Shown: positions 12,774 through 24,360 of the stretch, piece after piece | Layout: each line of letters starts with the position of its first letter | How positions within the stretch are numbered: position 1 is the first letter of the stretch | DNA from: Anthonomus grandis grandis | Taxonomy: Eukaryota > Arthropoda > Insecta > Coleoptera > Curculionidae | Length of the DNA stretch: 64,000 nucleotides | Assembly (NCBI RefSeq): GCF_022605725.1 | Contig: NC_065567.1 | Location: 24,593,127-24,657,126, forward strand | Direction of reading: 5' to 3' | Made by a program: the position numbers and the translations under genes | Notes under the pieces: model-generated | Databases searched by the model: none | Told to the model about the DNA's origin: nothing | Seen by the model: only the letters and a program-made list of their open reading frames with translations

Positions 12774-13814
12774 ATGTCGATTTACACTACGGAGGAACGT
12801 ATTGAGATGGTTTCAAACTACATTAGAGGAATGTCAAGAAGTGGTAGATAATTTTGCCGTGTCTTATCCTAACCGTCCCGTCCCGTCTAGATCAACTGTA
12901 CAACGGTTTCATGAAAAATTTATTACGATTGGATGCATCGCCAGTTCTCACTTAAAACGAAAAAGAACCGAAACTGTAGTAGACGAAGAATTTAAAATGG
13001 AGGTATGCTTGCCCGTTGAAGAAAATCCAACAAATAGTCTTACTCAGTTTGCTGAAGTTACCAGAAAAAGTAGGAGTAGTTGCTATAAGGCAATCAAAAA
13101 AGAAAAATACAAATCTTTTAAAGTTAGAAATGTTCAAGAACTCTTGCCTAATGATTATTTTCTTAGAATGCAGTTTTGTGAACACTGGATGGAACGAATT
13201 ACAACCCCACAATTACAAACAAAATACTATTTTCAGATGAAAGTACTTTCTGTACAAATGGTACAGTCAACAAACAAAATACTCGAATATGGGCGTGAGA
13301 AAATCCTCACGTCATCCAGGAAACGCATACCCAAACAAGACAGAAACTCAACGTGTGGTCAGGAATTCTTGGAGATCGAATAATTGGACCATTTTTCATA
13401 GAGGGTAGCCTGAATACTGCAAAATATTTAGAATTACTTCAGGTGCAGGTCATTCCCGCATTAGGAAACTCTGTTCAAAATGGCAGGATAATTTTTCAAC
13501 ATGATGGAGCCCCCGCTCATAGTGCAGCGACTGTTACCGAGTTTTTGAATGCCACGTTCCCAGGACGCTGGATTGGACGTTTTGGGCGCCCCGATCTTTC
13601 GCCTTTAGATAACTTTTATTAGGGCTATCTATCATCGAAAGTGTTTGATATTGTTAGAGGCAGGTCCAACAATATCGAAGAACTTCGTAATAGAATTATC
13701 GAGGCTTCGCGTACCATTACTCCCCGGCAGCTCCTAAATGTTAAAAGACATTTCTACAACTGTCTGGGCTTTTGTTTGGCTCAATTTGGAGGTAACTTTG
13801 AACAATTTATTTGA
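12774..13814 (+). pseudogene. Broken mariner-type transposase (DDD)
   Basis: The natural start is ATG 12774 (MSIYTTEERIEMV), placed 40 bp inside the left arm. The frame shifts near 12840-12846 and continues one frame over (DNFAVSYPNRPVPSRSTVQR, an HTH-like part), then shifts back near 13215-13220. After that KILFSDEST carries the first catalytic Asp (13236), FQHDGAPAH the second (13503) and RPDLSPLD the third (13593). TGA at 13296 and TAG at 13620 interrupt it, and the terminal stop is TGA 13812. Only 29 residues separate Asp 2 and Asp 3, against about 34 or more in the superfamily, and the usual tract before 'SPDL' is shortened, so about 5-8 residues are deleted. Total span is 347 codons, the size of a full transposase. 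It is inactive as read. Confidence 0.88.
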
Positions 13815-13869
13815 AAGGTTTTATTTGTTTATTGTTGATTTTTGAAAATATATTTCTGAGATTTTGAGG

Positions 13870-14161
13870 AAATTATTTTGTGTCACTGTCAGATATTTAC
13901 TTGTCAGTCTACCTGCTTTGAAGTGTAAAGGTAATGAAGGTTACGAGGTGCAGAAAAAGCAAACTTTTTCATCAGAAAAACGTATTTTAAATAGGTTTCT
14001 CGCAAATTTTTTTGAAAAATAATGGGATTTTTTAAAGTCTGTTAACTTAAACTTCACTTGTTCCAAGTTTCAATCCTATTGATTAAATAGAACAGGTTCT
14101 GACATGGGGTTGAAAATTTTACACGTAAAACCCTATGACCCGAGATAAAAAAAATGCACTG
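13870..14161 (-). repeat. Right terminal inverted repeat of the 12.4-kb mariner
   Basis: Partner arm of 12443-12734, with the same 292-bp length and ending ATGCACTG before the TA duplication. Confidence 0.92.
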
Positions 14162-16192
14162 TATAACACAGAAATGTTTTTTTTTTAATTTTTTTTTCCA
14201 AAAAATTTTTTTTTTAACACCCTGTAATTGAAATTAAAATATATTTAAAAATTTTGGTTTATTGTTTTATAGGTTAGGGTCAGAGTATCTTTTTCAATTT
14301 TTCCAAAAAAATTCTATGATGAGTATTTTTTGATTCTTATTAATTAACTCTAAATTTTTTTTCCAACCAATGTAGCTTGGTTTTTGAGTGAAAATAAAAT
14401 ATAAATTCTTGTTTATTGTTTTACAGGTTGGCTCCTTTATTTTTTTCTTTTAACTTTTTTTTTCAAAAAAATCTGATTTTTTTCCATGTTGGTTTTTGAG
14501 TATTAACATGAAAAAAATTTCTAAAAAAAACGTTTTTTTTAAGCAAAGTTTGTTTTTGAGTTTTTCTTTTGAATATTTCAAATTGATCTTTATTAACCTG
14601 CAAGTTGGCTTTGGAAATTATTTGGAATTTTCCAATCCAAAAAAAAAAAATTCCAACATCCTATAAGTTGGATCACAGTAATCACAGTATGAGTAAGTCA
14701 CAATTAATTTTTGAGTTTTTTTTAAATTTTTCTACAAATTTAGTTCCTTTTGAATACAAAATTTGTTCCAAAAAAAAGCGGTTTGCTTCGGAGCATTTTA
14801 AATTTTTTTTAATTTAGAATTTTATGCCAACTTTTTTTGATTCTGCATGCGTTGGCTCTGAATCATTTTTTTCCAAAAAAATAGGTAAAAAAAAAAAATT
14901 TCCCCTGTTTTTTTTTAGCATTAAAATGAAAAAAAATGTTAAAAAAACCTTTATTTTTTAAAAATGTTTAAAATTTTATTATCATGCAAGTTGCCTTTCG
15001 GGCTTTTTTTTTAAATGCTTTTTCAACATCTTGTTACTTGCATTTTGAATAAGTCAGTTAGATTTTGAGTATTTTTAATTTTTTCTTTTTTTGACTACAC
15101 AAATTTGTTTCAAAAAAATCCTTGAAGAATGTTTTTCCATTGAAAGTTAAGTGAGTCATTTGGCTTTTGAGTACTTTTTTATAAAAAAAAATTATTTTCT
15201 ATTTTTTTGACCTTTTTTTATTAGAAAGTTGCTTTTTAGCATTTTTTTTTAATCCCGACAAAAATCCTTAGGAAATATTTTTCCACACCTCAAAAGTTAT
15301 TTTTTAATTTTTTTTTTCATTTTTGTAATTTTTTTTATCATTGCGTAAGTTAACTTTTGAGTATTTTTTAAATTTTTCCACAAAAAAAAATCTTTTCCAT
15401 TACCCTATACAACATTTTTTTTAATATAAAAAAAAATTCAACACTCGACAAGTCGGTTATTGAGTACTTCTAAATCTCAACAGTCACAGTTATACATCAT
15501 TTCACTCACTTGGAATATTGCATTATTATCACAAGAGTGCATATGTGGCTGACTGAGAGAGGGATGATTTTGCGTCATAAAATATTCTTTTTACCAACCC
15601 TTGAATTCGACCGACAGCGATTTGCTTCAAACACATTAAAAAAGAAAACATATAAATCGAGACGTTGTCCAAAAGTTAATTGGGCATAAATGAATTTGGC
15701 AAAAATAACGGCGCCTTACGTCGGAAAAAGCAAAATAATGCCAACCAATTTTTAACCCGCTGGCATTTACGGCTATTAAGCCACATCAAAAAAAAAAATA
15801 AGCGAGAGAATAAAACACACAAGGCAGTAAAGCTCAAAGCTCTCTCTCGAGATCGTCCTGTCAGTCCAGGTTTAAATTTAAACATACCAAAATAATGTTT
15901 GTATCCATTTCAAGGTTAAGACCGATGTCTCCTTTGCCGCTGTTGTATAAATATTGTTGAGCACAGTTGAACATTCCTAGTTAAGCACTTGAACACTCTC
16001 ATAACACTAAGAAACTTGATAATGTCACGCGCGAGCACTAAATTAAATAGAGAAGAAACTTCCACGACGTCACTACGCACAAAAGCGGAAAAAGTCGCGA
16101 GGAGGCAAGATTACTTTTTTCCCTCCCGATGGAAATTCCCGAAACAATTTTCATTCGTACGGTTTCCCTTGTAACTAACATTTTCTGTTTAC
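14162..16192. other. T-rich degenerate sequence, then more complex DNA upstream of a promoter-like site
   Basis: Bases 14.2-15.45 kb continue the T-rich diverged repeat seen left of the mariner. From about 15.5 kb the composition becomes balanced and complex, and includes a TATAAATA at 15946. Open frames at 15680-15895 occur on both strands and show no recognisable domain. Confidence 0.4.
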
Positions 16193-16290
16193 AAAAGAGA
16201 GCGAGAGCGAGAGAGAGGGAGAGAGGCCGCGAGTGAGAGTTTGGAGCGTTTTATATTTAGCGAATTAGAAGCACGCACTCAGTTTCGACC
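16193..16290 (+). promoter_or_regulatory. Candidate arthropod core promoter: GAGA tract, TATA box, Inr
   Basis: A dense GAGAG tract (16195-16240) resembles clustered GAGA-factor sites. A TATATTTA box starts at 16252, and an initiator TCAGTT has its A at 16281, 29 bp downstream of the box start, which is the spacing expected for a TATA/Inr promoter. Downstream, CCAGATATCAG|GTAACT near 16489 could be the donor of a non-coding first exon. No coding exon could be linked to it, so the transcript is unknown. Confidence 0.42.
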
Positions 16291-16980
16291 TCTTCTAAGT
16301 AAGATATAAATACACCAGCCAGCCTGTTTAATGTATTATTTGTTTGGTTTCATTCAAATTCAACTTGGTCAGGCCCAGGTGTTAAGTGGGGAAATCGCCT
16401 AAATATTTTACTTAAAACTCGGAAAAGTCTCAATAGTCTTCTTGTTGCCACTACGATTTAATACCGCACGTGTTACTCCAGATATCAGGTAACTTATCTT
16501 AAGTTAACCGCATTTCCTGAATAAATATACACTATTGAGAACATTGTGCTAGAAATGTCTTCATTTATTTTGAGGAGGTAGAAGGTTTGACTTATGTATA
16601 ATTGGCACCAGCCCTAATAAATCATCAAATAATTCATAGAATATATAGTGAGAAAAAACTCTCCGAAGAACCAATCAATGCTTTTAGTACTCTCTGAATG
16701 AACCACGAATTTTTCACAGTTTACTCTTACAAATACAATAAACAAATTTTTATTATTTTTGGGAAAATTTTCTCGAAATTTTGAGAATTTTCTTAAAGGA
16801 GTTATTTTCTTAATAATTCAATGTAAAATTGCATTGCTTTTACCTCAAGTACTTTTTGAATCAGAGGTAATTTTGCCCATCAAGGTCCAAGAGCCTACTT
16901 TTATATTTTCTTACATGTCAAACGCCTGGGAGACATTACCAAATTTATGGAATACATAATTCCTAAAAATTATGTTCAAC
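16291..16980. other. Possible non-coding first exon and intron sequence
   Basis: This is complex, moderately AT-rich DNA. A second TATAAATA lies at 16305. A donor-like CAG|GTAACT occurs near 16489. No protein-coding exon was recognised. Confidence 0.3.
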
Positions 16981-18530
16981 TCCTGAAAGGGATAAAAATG
17001 ACGTTAAATGACTGGAACATCTAAAGAATTATTCTTAAAGCGTGAGCAAATATTTCCAATTTAGAAAGGACTACAAAAGTTACATCAATTGCCTGAAAAA
17101 ACATGGAAAATCATCCCAAAAAATATGAAAGGCATATAAAAAATGCAATGCCAAGAAGACATACAAAATGACGGACAAATCGTCAAACCAATACGTCTAG
17201 AAAATTAATTTCCTGAAAGACGTAAATGAATTACGTCAAATAATTAAAAATTAGTTCCAATATTTGGAAGAATTTTTGTGCACGTATGAGAGTATACACG
17301 GAACACGTAAGCTTTAAAAGCTTCAATTACGCGTACAAACTTTTCCAATCCCTAGAAATATAAAATTTCCATAAAATGCCTGAAATACATGGAAAATCAC
17401 CCAAAAAACTAAAGAAAATCAAGTGCCGAAAAATTATTTCCAATGGAACTACAAAATAAATTCCAATAAAAAATTAATAAAAAATATATTTAAAAGCCTA
17501 AAATTAGTTCTATGAACGTAAAAATTACGTCGAATGCCTAAAATAGGTTACAAATTATCTCCAATTCCTAGGTTACAAAAAAATCACGTCAAATGCCTGA
17601 AATAACACGAAAAATGACTTAAAATGCCTTAAAAATAAAAAAAAAATTCTTGGAACCTTAAAATTACTGGAAGGTATAAGAAAATATTCGAAAAAAATGT
17701 AATTCCTGGAAGACAATAAGAAATTACGTCAAATGCCTGAAATAAATTAAACATTACTTTAGATGCCTTAAAAATATGAACAAATATGTCCAATTTCTAA
17801 AAGACCCAAATTTACTCAATTACAAGAAACAAATTAAATTAAAAAAATATTTAAAATCCTAAAATTAGTTCTATGAGCGTAAAAATTACGTCGAATGCCT
17901 GGAATAATACGAAAAATTACTTTAAATGCCTAAAAATTATTCCCAATTAAATAAATTGCGAAACATTAATTAAAAAACATAAACAATTAAATTAAAAAAA
18001 ATAAATCTAAAAATCTGAAATTAATTCTAAAATTACGCCGATTGCCTGGAATACGCGACAGATTATTTTTAATTCCCGGATAAAACATAGTGACGTCAAA
18101 TGCATGGAATAAAACAGAAAATTACTTTGTGTGTATGTGTGTGTGTGTGTGAGTACGTTTCATATTTCTGACAAAAACCAACTAACCAGAATAAAAGAAA
18201 ATTACTCTAAATGCCTAAAAAAATGAACAATTAATTCAAGGATTAATATATACTCCAAAAACCTGGAAAGCGTAAAAAATCCAATTCCTGGCACTCACAA
18301 AAAAATTACGTCAAATGGCTGGAATAAAACGAGAAATTCTTACGAATGCCTAAAATTTACTTCCAATTCAATTGAATTAGACTAATATTCAAAAGTCTAA
18401 AATTGTTTATATGAGCGTAAAAATTACGTCGAATGCCTGGAATAACCAAAAAATGATTTCCAATTCTTGGATAGCAAAATAGTTGCGTCAAATGCCTAGA
18501 ATAAAACGAAAAAATACACGCAAATAAGTG
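16980..18530. repeat. Degenerate array of the 'TTACGTCAAATGCCTGGAATAA' family, forward orientation
   Basis: The core TTACGTC(A/G)AATGCCTGGAAT recurs irregularly (about 17530, 17584, 17733, 17886, 18043, 18090, 18305, 18425, 18487), separated by AT-rich linkers with 'AAAATTACTTTAAATGCCTA'. The complement of the same core fills 22.5-23.8 kb. The copies are too diverged for a fixed period. A (GT)n tract lies at 18126-18152. Confidence 0.75.
18126..18152. repeat. (GT)n microsatellite
   Basis: An imperfect GT dinucleotide run sits inside the degenerate array. Confidence 0.9.
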
Positions 18531-18609
18531 TTGACCTCAAAACATTTGCATGGTGAAGAACAGCCTGTACTTCACAAACAAAAATCAAATTGCTTGTCCC
18601 AGAAATATT

Positions 18610-21530
18610 ATTCATAGAATGTTTGTTAGGAAACAGAACTGCAACTGTCGTTAGAAAATTTCAAGGACATTGTACTATTGGCCTTTTCCTATCCAACACT
18701 CTTTAAATCACCTTTATATCTGCAACAGGAAAAGAGTTACAGTCAATTGTGTTACGAAACAATTAGAACTGCAACTGTCGGGTCCGATTTTCCGGAATTT
18801 CTTAAAAAGTAATAATTTCTCATGGAAATTTCTAGGACGTAAAAGGTACTCTTGGTCTTTTCCTATCTAAAACTCATTAAATTAGCTTGATATCTGCAAT
18901 AGGAAAATAATTACAGTCAATTTTGTTACGAAACAATTAGAACTGCAACTGTCGAGTCCGATTTCCGGGTATTTCTCAAAAAGTAATAATTTCTCATGGA
19001 AATTTCAAGCACACAAAAGGACTCTTGGTCTTTTCCTACCCAACATTCTTCAAATTACCTTTATATCTGCAACAGGAAAAGAGTTACAGTCAAGTGTGTT
19101 ACGAAACAATTGGAACTGCAACTGTCGGGTCCAATTTTCCGGAATTTCTTAAAAAATAATAATTCCTCATGGAAATTTTAAGGATGTAAAAGGTACTCTT
19201 GGTCTTTTCCTATCTAAAACTCATTAAATTAGCTTGATATCTGCAATAGGAAAATAATTACAGTCAATTTTGTTACGAAACAATTAGAACTGCAACTGTC
19301 GAGTCCGATTTCCGGGTATTTCTCAAAAATTAATCATTTCGCAAAGAAGTTTCAAGAACATGAAAGCTACTCTTGGTCTTTTCCTACCTAACACTCTTTA
19401 AATCATCTTTATGTCTGCAATAGGAATAGAGTTACAGTCAATTTTGTTACAAATTATTTCGAACTGCAACTGTCGAGTGCAATTCCCGGAAATTTCTAAA
19501 AAACTAATAATTTCTCAAGGAAATTTCAAGAACATAAAAGGTACTCTTGATCTATTTCTACCCAACACTCTTTAAATCACCTTCATATCTGCAATAGGAA
19601 AAGAGATACAGTCAATTTTGTTACGAAACAATTCGAATTGCAACTGTCGGGTCTGATTTTCGGGAATTTCTCAAAAACTAGTCATTTCGCAAGAAAAATT
19701 CAAGAGCATAAAAGTTGCTTTAGCCCTTTCCAACCCACCACTCTTTAAATCACCTTTATATCTGTAATAGGAAAAGAGTTACAGGCAATTGTGTTACGAA
19801 ACAATTAGAACTGCAAGTGTCGGGTCCGATTTCCGGGAATTTCTCAAAATCTAATAATTTCTCAAGGAAATTTCAAGAACATTAAAGGTACTCTTGGCAT
19901 TTTCCCACCCAACAATCATTAAATCACCTTCATATCTGCAATAAGAAAAGAGTTACAGTCAATTTTGTTACAGAACAATTAGAAATGCAACTGTCCGGTC
20001 CGATTTCCGGGAATTTCTCTAAAATTAATCATGTCGCAAAAAAATTTCAAGAACATGAAAGTTGCTTTAGCCTTTTCCAACCCACCACTCTTTAAATCAC
20101 CTTCATATCTGCATTAGGAAAAGAGATACAGTAAATTTTGTTACAAAACAATTAGAACTGCAACTGTTCGGTCCGATTTCCGGGAATTTCTCAAAAACTA
20201 ATCATGTCGCAAAAAAATTTCAAGAACATGAAAGTTACTTTAGCCTTTTCCAACCCACCACTCTTTAAATCACCTTCATATCTGCAATAGGAAAAGAGTT
20301 ACAGTCAATTTTGTTACAAAACAATTAGAACTGCAACTGTCGGGTCCGATTTCCGGGAATTTCTCAAAAACTAATAATTTCTCAAGGAAATTTTAAAAAC
20401 ATAAAAGGTACTTTGCGTCTATTCCTACCCAACACTCTTTAAATCACCTTCATATCTGCAATAGGAAAAGAGATACAGTCAATTTTGTTACGAAACAATT
20501 CGAACTGCAACTGTCGGGTCTGATTTTCGGGAATTTCTCAAAAACTAGTCATTTCGCAAGAAAAATTCAAGAGCATAAAAGTTACTTTAGCCCTTTCCAA
20601 CCCACCACTCTTTAAATCACCTTTATATCTGTAATAGGAAAAGAGTTACAGTCAATTGTGTTACGAAACAATTAGAACTGCAAGTGTCGGGTCCGATTTC
20701 CGGGAATTTCTCAAAATCTAATAATTTCTCAAGGAAATTTCAAGGACATTAAAGGTACTCTTGGCATTTTCCCACCCAACAATCATTAAATCACCTTCAT
20801 ATCTGCAATAGGAAAAGAGTTACAGTCAATTTTGTTACAGAACAATTAGAAATGCAACTGTCCGGTCCGATTTCCGGGAATTTCTCTAAAATCAATCATG
20901 TCGCAAAAAAATTTCAAGAACATGAAAGTTACTTTAGCCTTTTCCAACCCACCATTCTTTAAATCACCTTCATATCTGCAATAGGAAAAAAGATACAGTC
21001 AATTTTGTTACGAAACAATTCGAACTGCAAGTGTCGGGTCCGATTTATGGGAATTTCTCAAAAATTAATCATGTCGCAAAAAAATTTCAAGAACATGAAA
21101 GTTACTTTAGCCTTTTCCAACCCACCACTCTTTAAATCACCTTCATATCTGCAATAGGAAAAGAGTTACAGTTAATTTTGTTACGAAACTATTAAAACTG
21201 CAACTGTCGGGTCCTATTTCCAGGAACTTCTCAAAAACTAATAATTTCTCAAGGAAATTTTAAAAACATAAAAGGTACTTTGCGTCTATTCCTACCCAAC
21301 ACTCTTTAAATCACCTTCATATCTGCAATAGGAAAAAAGTTACAGTTAATTTTGTTACGAAACTATTAAAACTGCAACTGTCGGGTCCTATTTCCAGGAA
21401 CTTCTCAAAAACTAATAATTTCTCAAGGAAATTTCAAGAACATAAAAGGTACTCTTAGTCTATTTCTACCCAACACTCTTTAAATCACCTTCATACCTGC
21501 AATAGTAAAACAGTTACAGTCAATCATTCA
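18610..21530. repeat. 174-bp satellite array, about 17 monomers, with 867-bp higher-order unit
   Basis: The landmark GAACTGCAACTGTCGGGTCC recurs every 173-174 bp (for example 18771, 18945, 19118) to about 21375. Two monomer types alternate: one ends with AAAGGTACTCTTGGTC, the other with GAAAGTTACTTTAGCC. A five-monomer block is itself repeated: the variant GTCTGATTTTCGGGAATTTC occurs at 19651 and 20518, 867 bp apart, and neighbouring monomers match in order. Each monomer carries GATTTCCGGGAATTTCTC, a TTCC..GGAA near-palindrome. Short frames inside (18670-18870, 18996-19181) are by-products of the unit. Confidence 0.93.
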
Positions 21531-22520
21531 ATGAATGTTACTAAAATAGTTGTCCATTGTTAAAAACTGAACATGTTTGTCCAGACTGGAAACCAAAACG
21601 GGAAAGCCGTTATCTGACGCCTCTGGTCTCGAGTGTTCAGGCTATGAACTTTCAAGAGCCCAGAGGGGGCTATTAATCGATATCCTATTTTAGTAGTTCA
21701 ACCAGGAGTGGACTTTTATTATAAGTGCATTATCTTTGGTAAAAATAAGACCTCTTGACTGGATTTTATGGCAAACAAACTCTGGTCTTGTGATATCAAA
21801 GATGCGTATTGCAGATGCCTTTTTAGTCAACTCACTTAGCTAAATTGTAACACCTTATAATATAAGAAACAACCCTGGACAGTTTTTTTTATAACTAAAA
21901 CGCTCATAGTTATAAAATTCTTTGTAGACACTGCGGGCTATTAAGGAGAGTTATTTTTATCGATGTGCACCGATATAAAGGTCAGACGCACCCTTTAAAA
22001 AAGGGCAGGTTCAAACAAATACGGGTGGAAAAAAGGGTTAGTTTATAAAAAAAAAACACTTTCCCCATGCTAACCTAAATAACATATGGTCCGTGTTTCC
22101 GTTGTATTTTTTCCTTGTATTAGGTCATACAATGTACGTCGTTTCCTAAAAAAATATTGGCGCTTTTCCATGAGTCTCTTCTTGGGGGTCTTATTGTTCC
22201 CGCTAATACATTGTTCTAGTTTCATCTTAAGAAGGGCGTTTTAAAGGAAATAAAACTCTACGAGCTGAAAGCTTAAAGATTGTATAGAAAAATTGGTTTT
22301 AGGACAGGTACGGACTTGGGAATAGTAAGTAAAAATTTTATAGGGAGAATATTTTAAATCAGTCATAACGTAACTTAATTTTAAAATAAAAATTTTGAGT
22401 TAATTGTGTTTTAGGCTTTTTTCATGAAAAACTTCGGCTAAACGTTTTTGTGACGCCTATATGGTACGCGCGGCCTACAAAGCTAATTTAGGTCACTAAC
22501 ATGACGCAGTGATGGAAAAT
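21531..22520. other. Spacer between satellite and inverted array
   Basis: No gene is recognised. Bases 22247-22335 are the left copy of a direct repeat (GCTGAAAGCTT, then GGACAGGTACGGA) whose other copy is at 23829-23925. Confidence 0.45.
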
Positions 22521-23830
22521 TTTTTCGGGACTTTCAGGAGTAATTTATTCATGAATTTCACGTAAGTAATAGTCATTCTTGTTGCAGGCTTTTAGGTGCA
22601 TTTTTTATTTTGTTCCAAGCAATTCATGATTTGGAAATCATTTTCAGGCATTTGTAAGTAATCTCTCGTTTTATTCCAGGCATTTGACGTAATTTTTTAT
22701 GTCCTCCAGGAATTAAATTTTTTTACGCATTCCAGGTTTTTGGAGTATTTTTTTATACCTTTCAGTAATTTTGAATTTCCAAGAATTTTTTATTTTTTAT
22801 TTTTTTAGGCATTTAATGTTATTTTTAGTGTTATTCCAGGCATTTGACGTAATTTTTACGCTCATAAAACTAATTTTAGAATTTTAATTAACTTTTTTAG
22901 GTATCAAATGTCTTTCATGAGTTGGAAATAATTTTTAGGCACTTGTACGTAGTTTTTTAAATCTTTGTTGGAATTGCATTTTTTTACCATTTATGAATTT
23001 TTCCTATGTTTTCCAGGCATTTGTACCTGTAATCGAGGCTTTTAAAAGTAATTATCTACGTGTTCTAGGTATATAACGTAATTCTTCTAGTTATTTTCCT
23101 TTATTCATTTCCAGTCTCTTCCAGACATTGGAAATCAGTTTTAGGCATTTGAAGTAATTTTTCGTTTTATTCCAGGCATTTGAGGTAATTATTCTGTTAT
23201 TCAAGTATTTGAAATAATTTATCGTATATGCCCGGCATTCGACGTAATTTTTACGCTCATAGACCTAATTTTGGGCTTTTAAATATTTTTTAAAATTTAA
23301 TTTGTTTTGGAATTTATTCAGGTACTTATTCAGGTGTTCCAGTAGTTTAACGTTATTTTTAACTCGTTATTTTAACTTTGAAAACGTAATTTTTTTACGT
23401 TTTCCAGGTTTTTTGACTAAATTTTTATCTTCCAGGGCTTTTGCTGTTCAAGGAATTTTAATGAATTTTTTAGGCATTTGTAAAAAATTTCTCGTTTTAT
23501 TCCAGGTATTTGACGTATTTTTTTTGTGAGTGCCAGGAATTGGATTTTTTAAGCTTTCCAGGTTTTTGGGGTAAATTTTGATCTTGGAATTATTTGCTCA
23601 TGTTTTTTAGGCATTTAGAATAATTTTCTTTAATGCTGGTTAGTGAGTATTGTTGTGTTTTATTCCAAGCCTCTGACGTAACTATTTTGTCATCCCGAAA
23701 TTAGAAATAATTTGTTACCTATTCCAGGCATTCAACGTGATTTTTACGCTCATAGAATTAATTTTAGGATTTTAAATATTTTTTTATTTTAATTTATTTT
23801 AGGTATTAAATGTCTTCCATGAATTGGAAA
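22520..23830. repeat. Degenerate array, same family as 17-18.5 kb but inverted
   Basis: The core TTATTCCAGGCATTTGACGTAA recurs (about 22672, 22843, 23170, 23500) and is the complement of the core at 17-18.5 kb. The phrase ACGCTCATAG(A)ACTAATTTT also mirrors AAAATTAGTTCTATGAGCGT in the left array. Direct repeats of about 90 bp bound it. Confidence 0.75.
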
Positions 23831-23925
23831 TAAAACTGTGCGAGCTGAAAGCTTTAAATTGTATAAAAAAATCGGTTTTTAGGACAGGTACGGATTTGGG
23901 AATAATTCTAGTAACAAAAATTTAA
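23829..23925. repeat. Right copy of a direct repeat flanking the inverted array
   Basis: It matches 22247-22335 through GAGCTGAAAGCTT, TTGTATA and AGGACAGGTACGGA.TTGGGAATA, with scattered differences. It lacks LTR features such as TG..CA ends, a primer-binding site or a gag/pol interior. Confidence 0.7.
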
Positions 23926-23999
23926 TATGGAAAAAAATGATATATAACGTAACTTACCTTAAAATTGTTTTTGCTGCCATTTTTAAGAAAAAAAAATTT

Positions 24000-24360
24000 T
24001 TGTTTAGATTCACCTAACCTCATTATAATTGCGTGAACGTTTGCCATCATAGTGATTTTTAGGTTACGTGGCAAATCTTTTTTTTCTTTTTAAAGACCAC
24101 TGAATCAATGAAAAGTACCAGATAGAAATTCACGTGATAGTAAAAATGAAAATTGAAATTTTTTCATGGAATTTGATACATATATTAGGTTTCCTAACCT
24201 CACATTCATTAAATTGTGTTAACGGTTACCGCCATCTTGGTTTTCAGCCATATTGTTTTTTTAGGTTTTCCGGCTACGTAATGCATGAAAAGTACGTGAT
24301 AGTAAAAATGAAAATTGACATTTTTTCATAGTACCTTTATACTTACCTAACCTTACTTTT
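24000..24360. repeat. About 162-bp tandem duplication
   Basis: GTGATAGTAAAAATGAAAAT occurs at 24134 and 24296, 162 bp apart. 'CCTAACCTCA' and a 'GCCATC.T..TTTT' phrase recur with the same spacing. Non-coding. Confidence 0.65.

Larger units (their letters stand above)
12443..14161 (+). mobile_element. Tc1/mariner-superfamily element with 292-bp terminal inverted repeats
   Basis: The ends are CAGTGCATTTTTTTTATCTC (left) and its complement (right). The inverted arms are exactly equal in length (12443-12734 and 13870-14161, 292 bp each) and differ at only a few positions. The target duplication TA flanks both sides (12441-12442, 14162-14163). Between the arms lies a decayed transposase on the plus strand. 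Arms this long are unusual for mariner elements, which usually have about 20-40 bp. Confidence 0.92.

Noticed and set aside
12952..13212. 86-codon minus-strand gene
   Set aside because: It is a shadow of the decayed mariner transposase read on the opposite strand.
15946..15970. Second TATA/Inr promoter
   Set aside because: TATAAATA is present, but the nearest initiator-like CACAGTT is only about 18 bp away, too close for a normal start.
18670..19181. Two 61-66-codon proteins (MYYWPFPIQHSLNHLYICNR type)
   Set aside because: They recur because they are translations of the satellite unit. There is no start context, domain or conserved frame over the array.
22247..23925. LTR retrotransposon bounded by the 90-bp direct repeats
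   Set aside because: There is no primer-binding site, polypurine tract, TG/CA ends or gag/pol. The interior is a degenerate tandem array.
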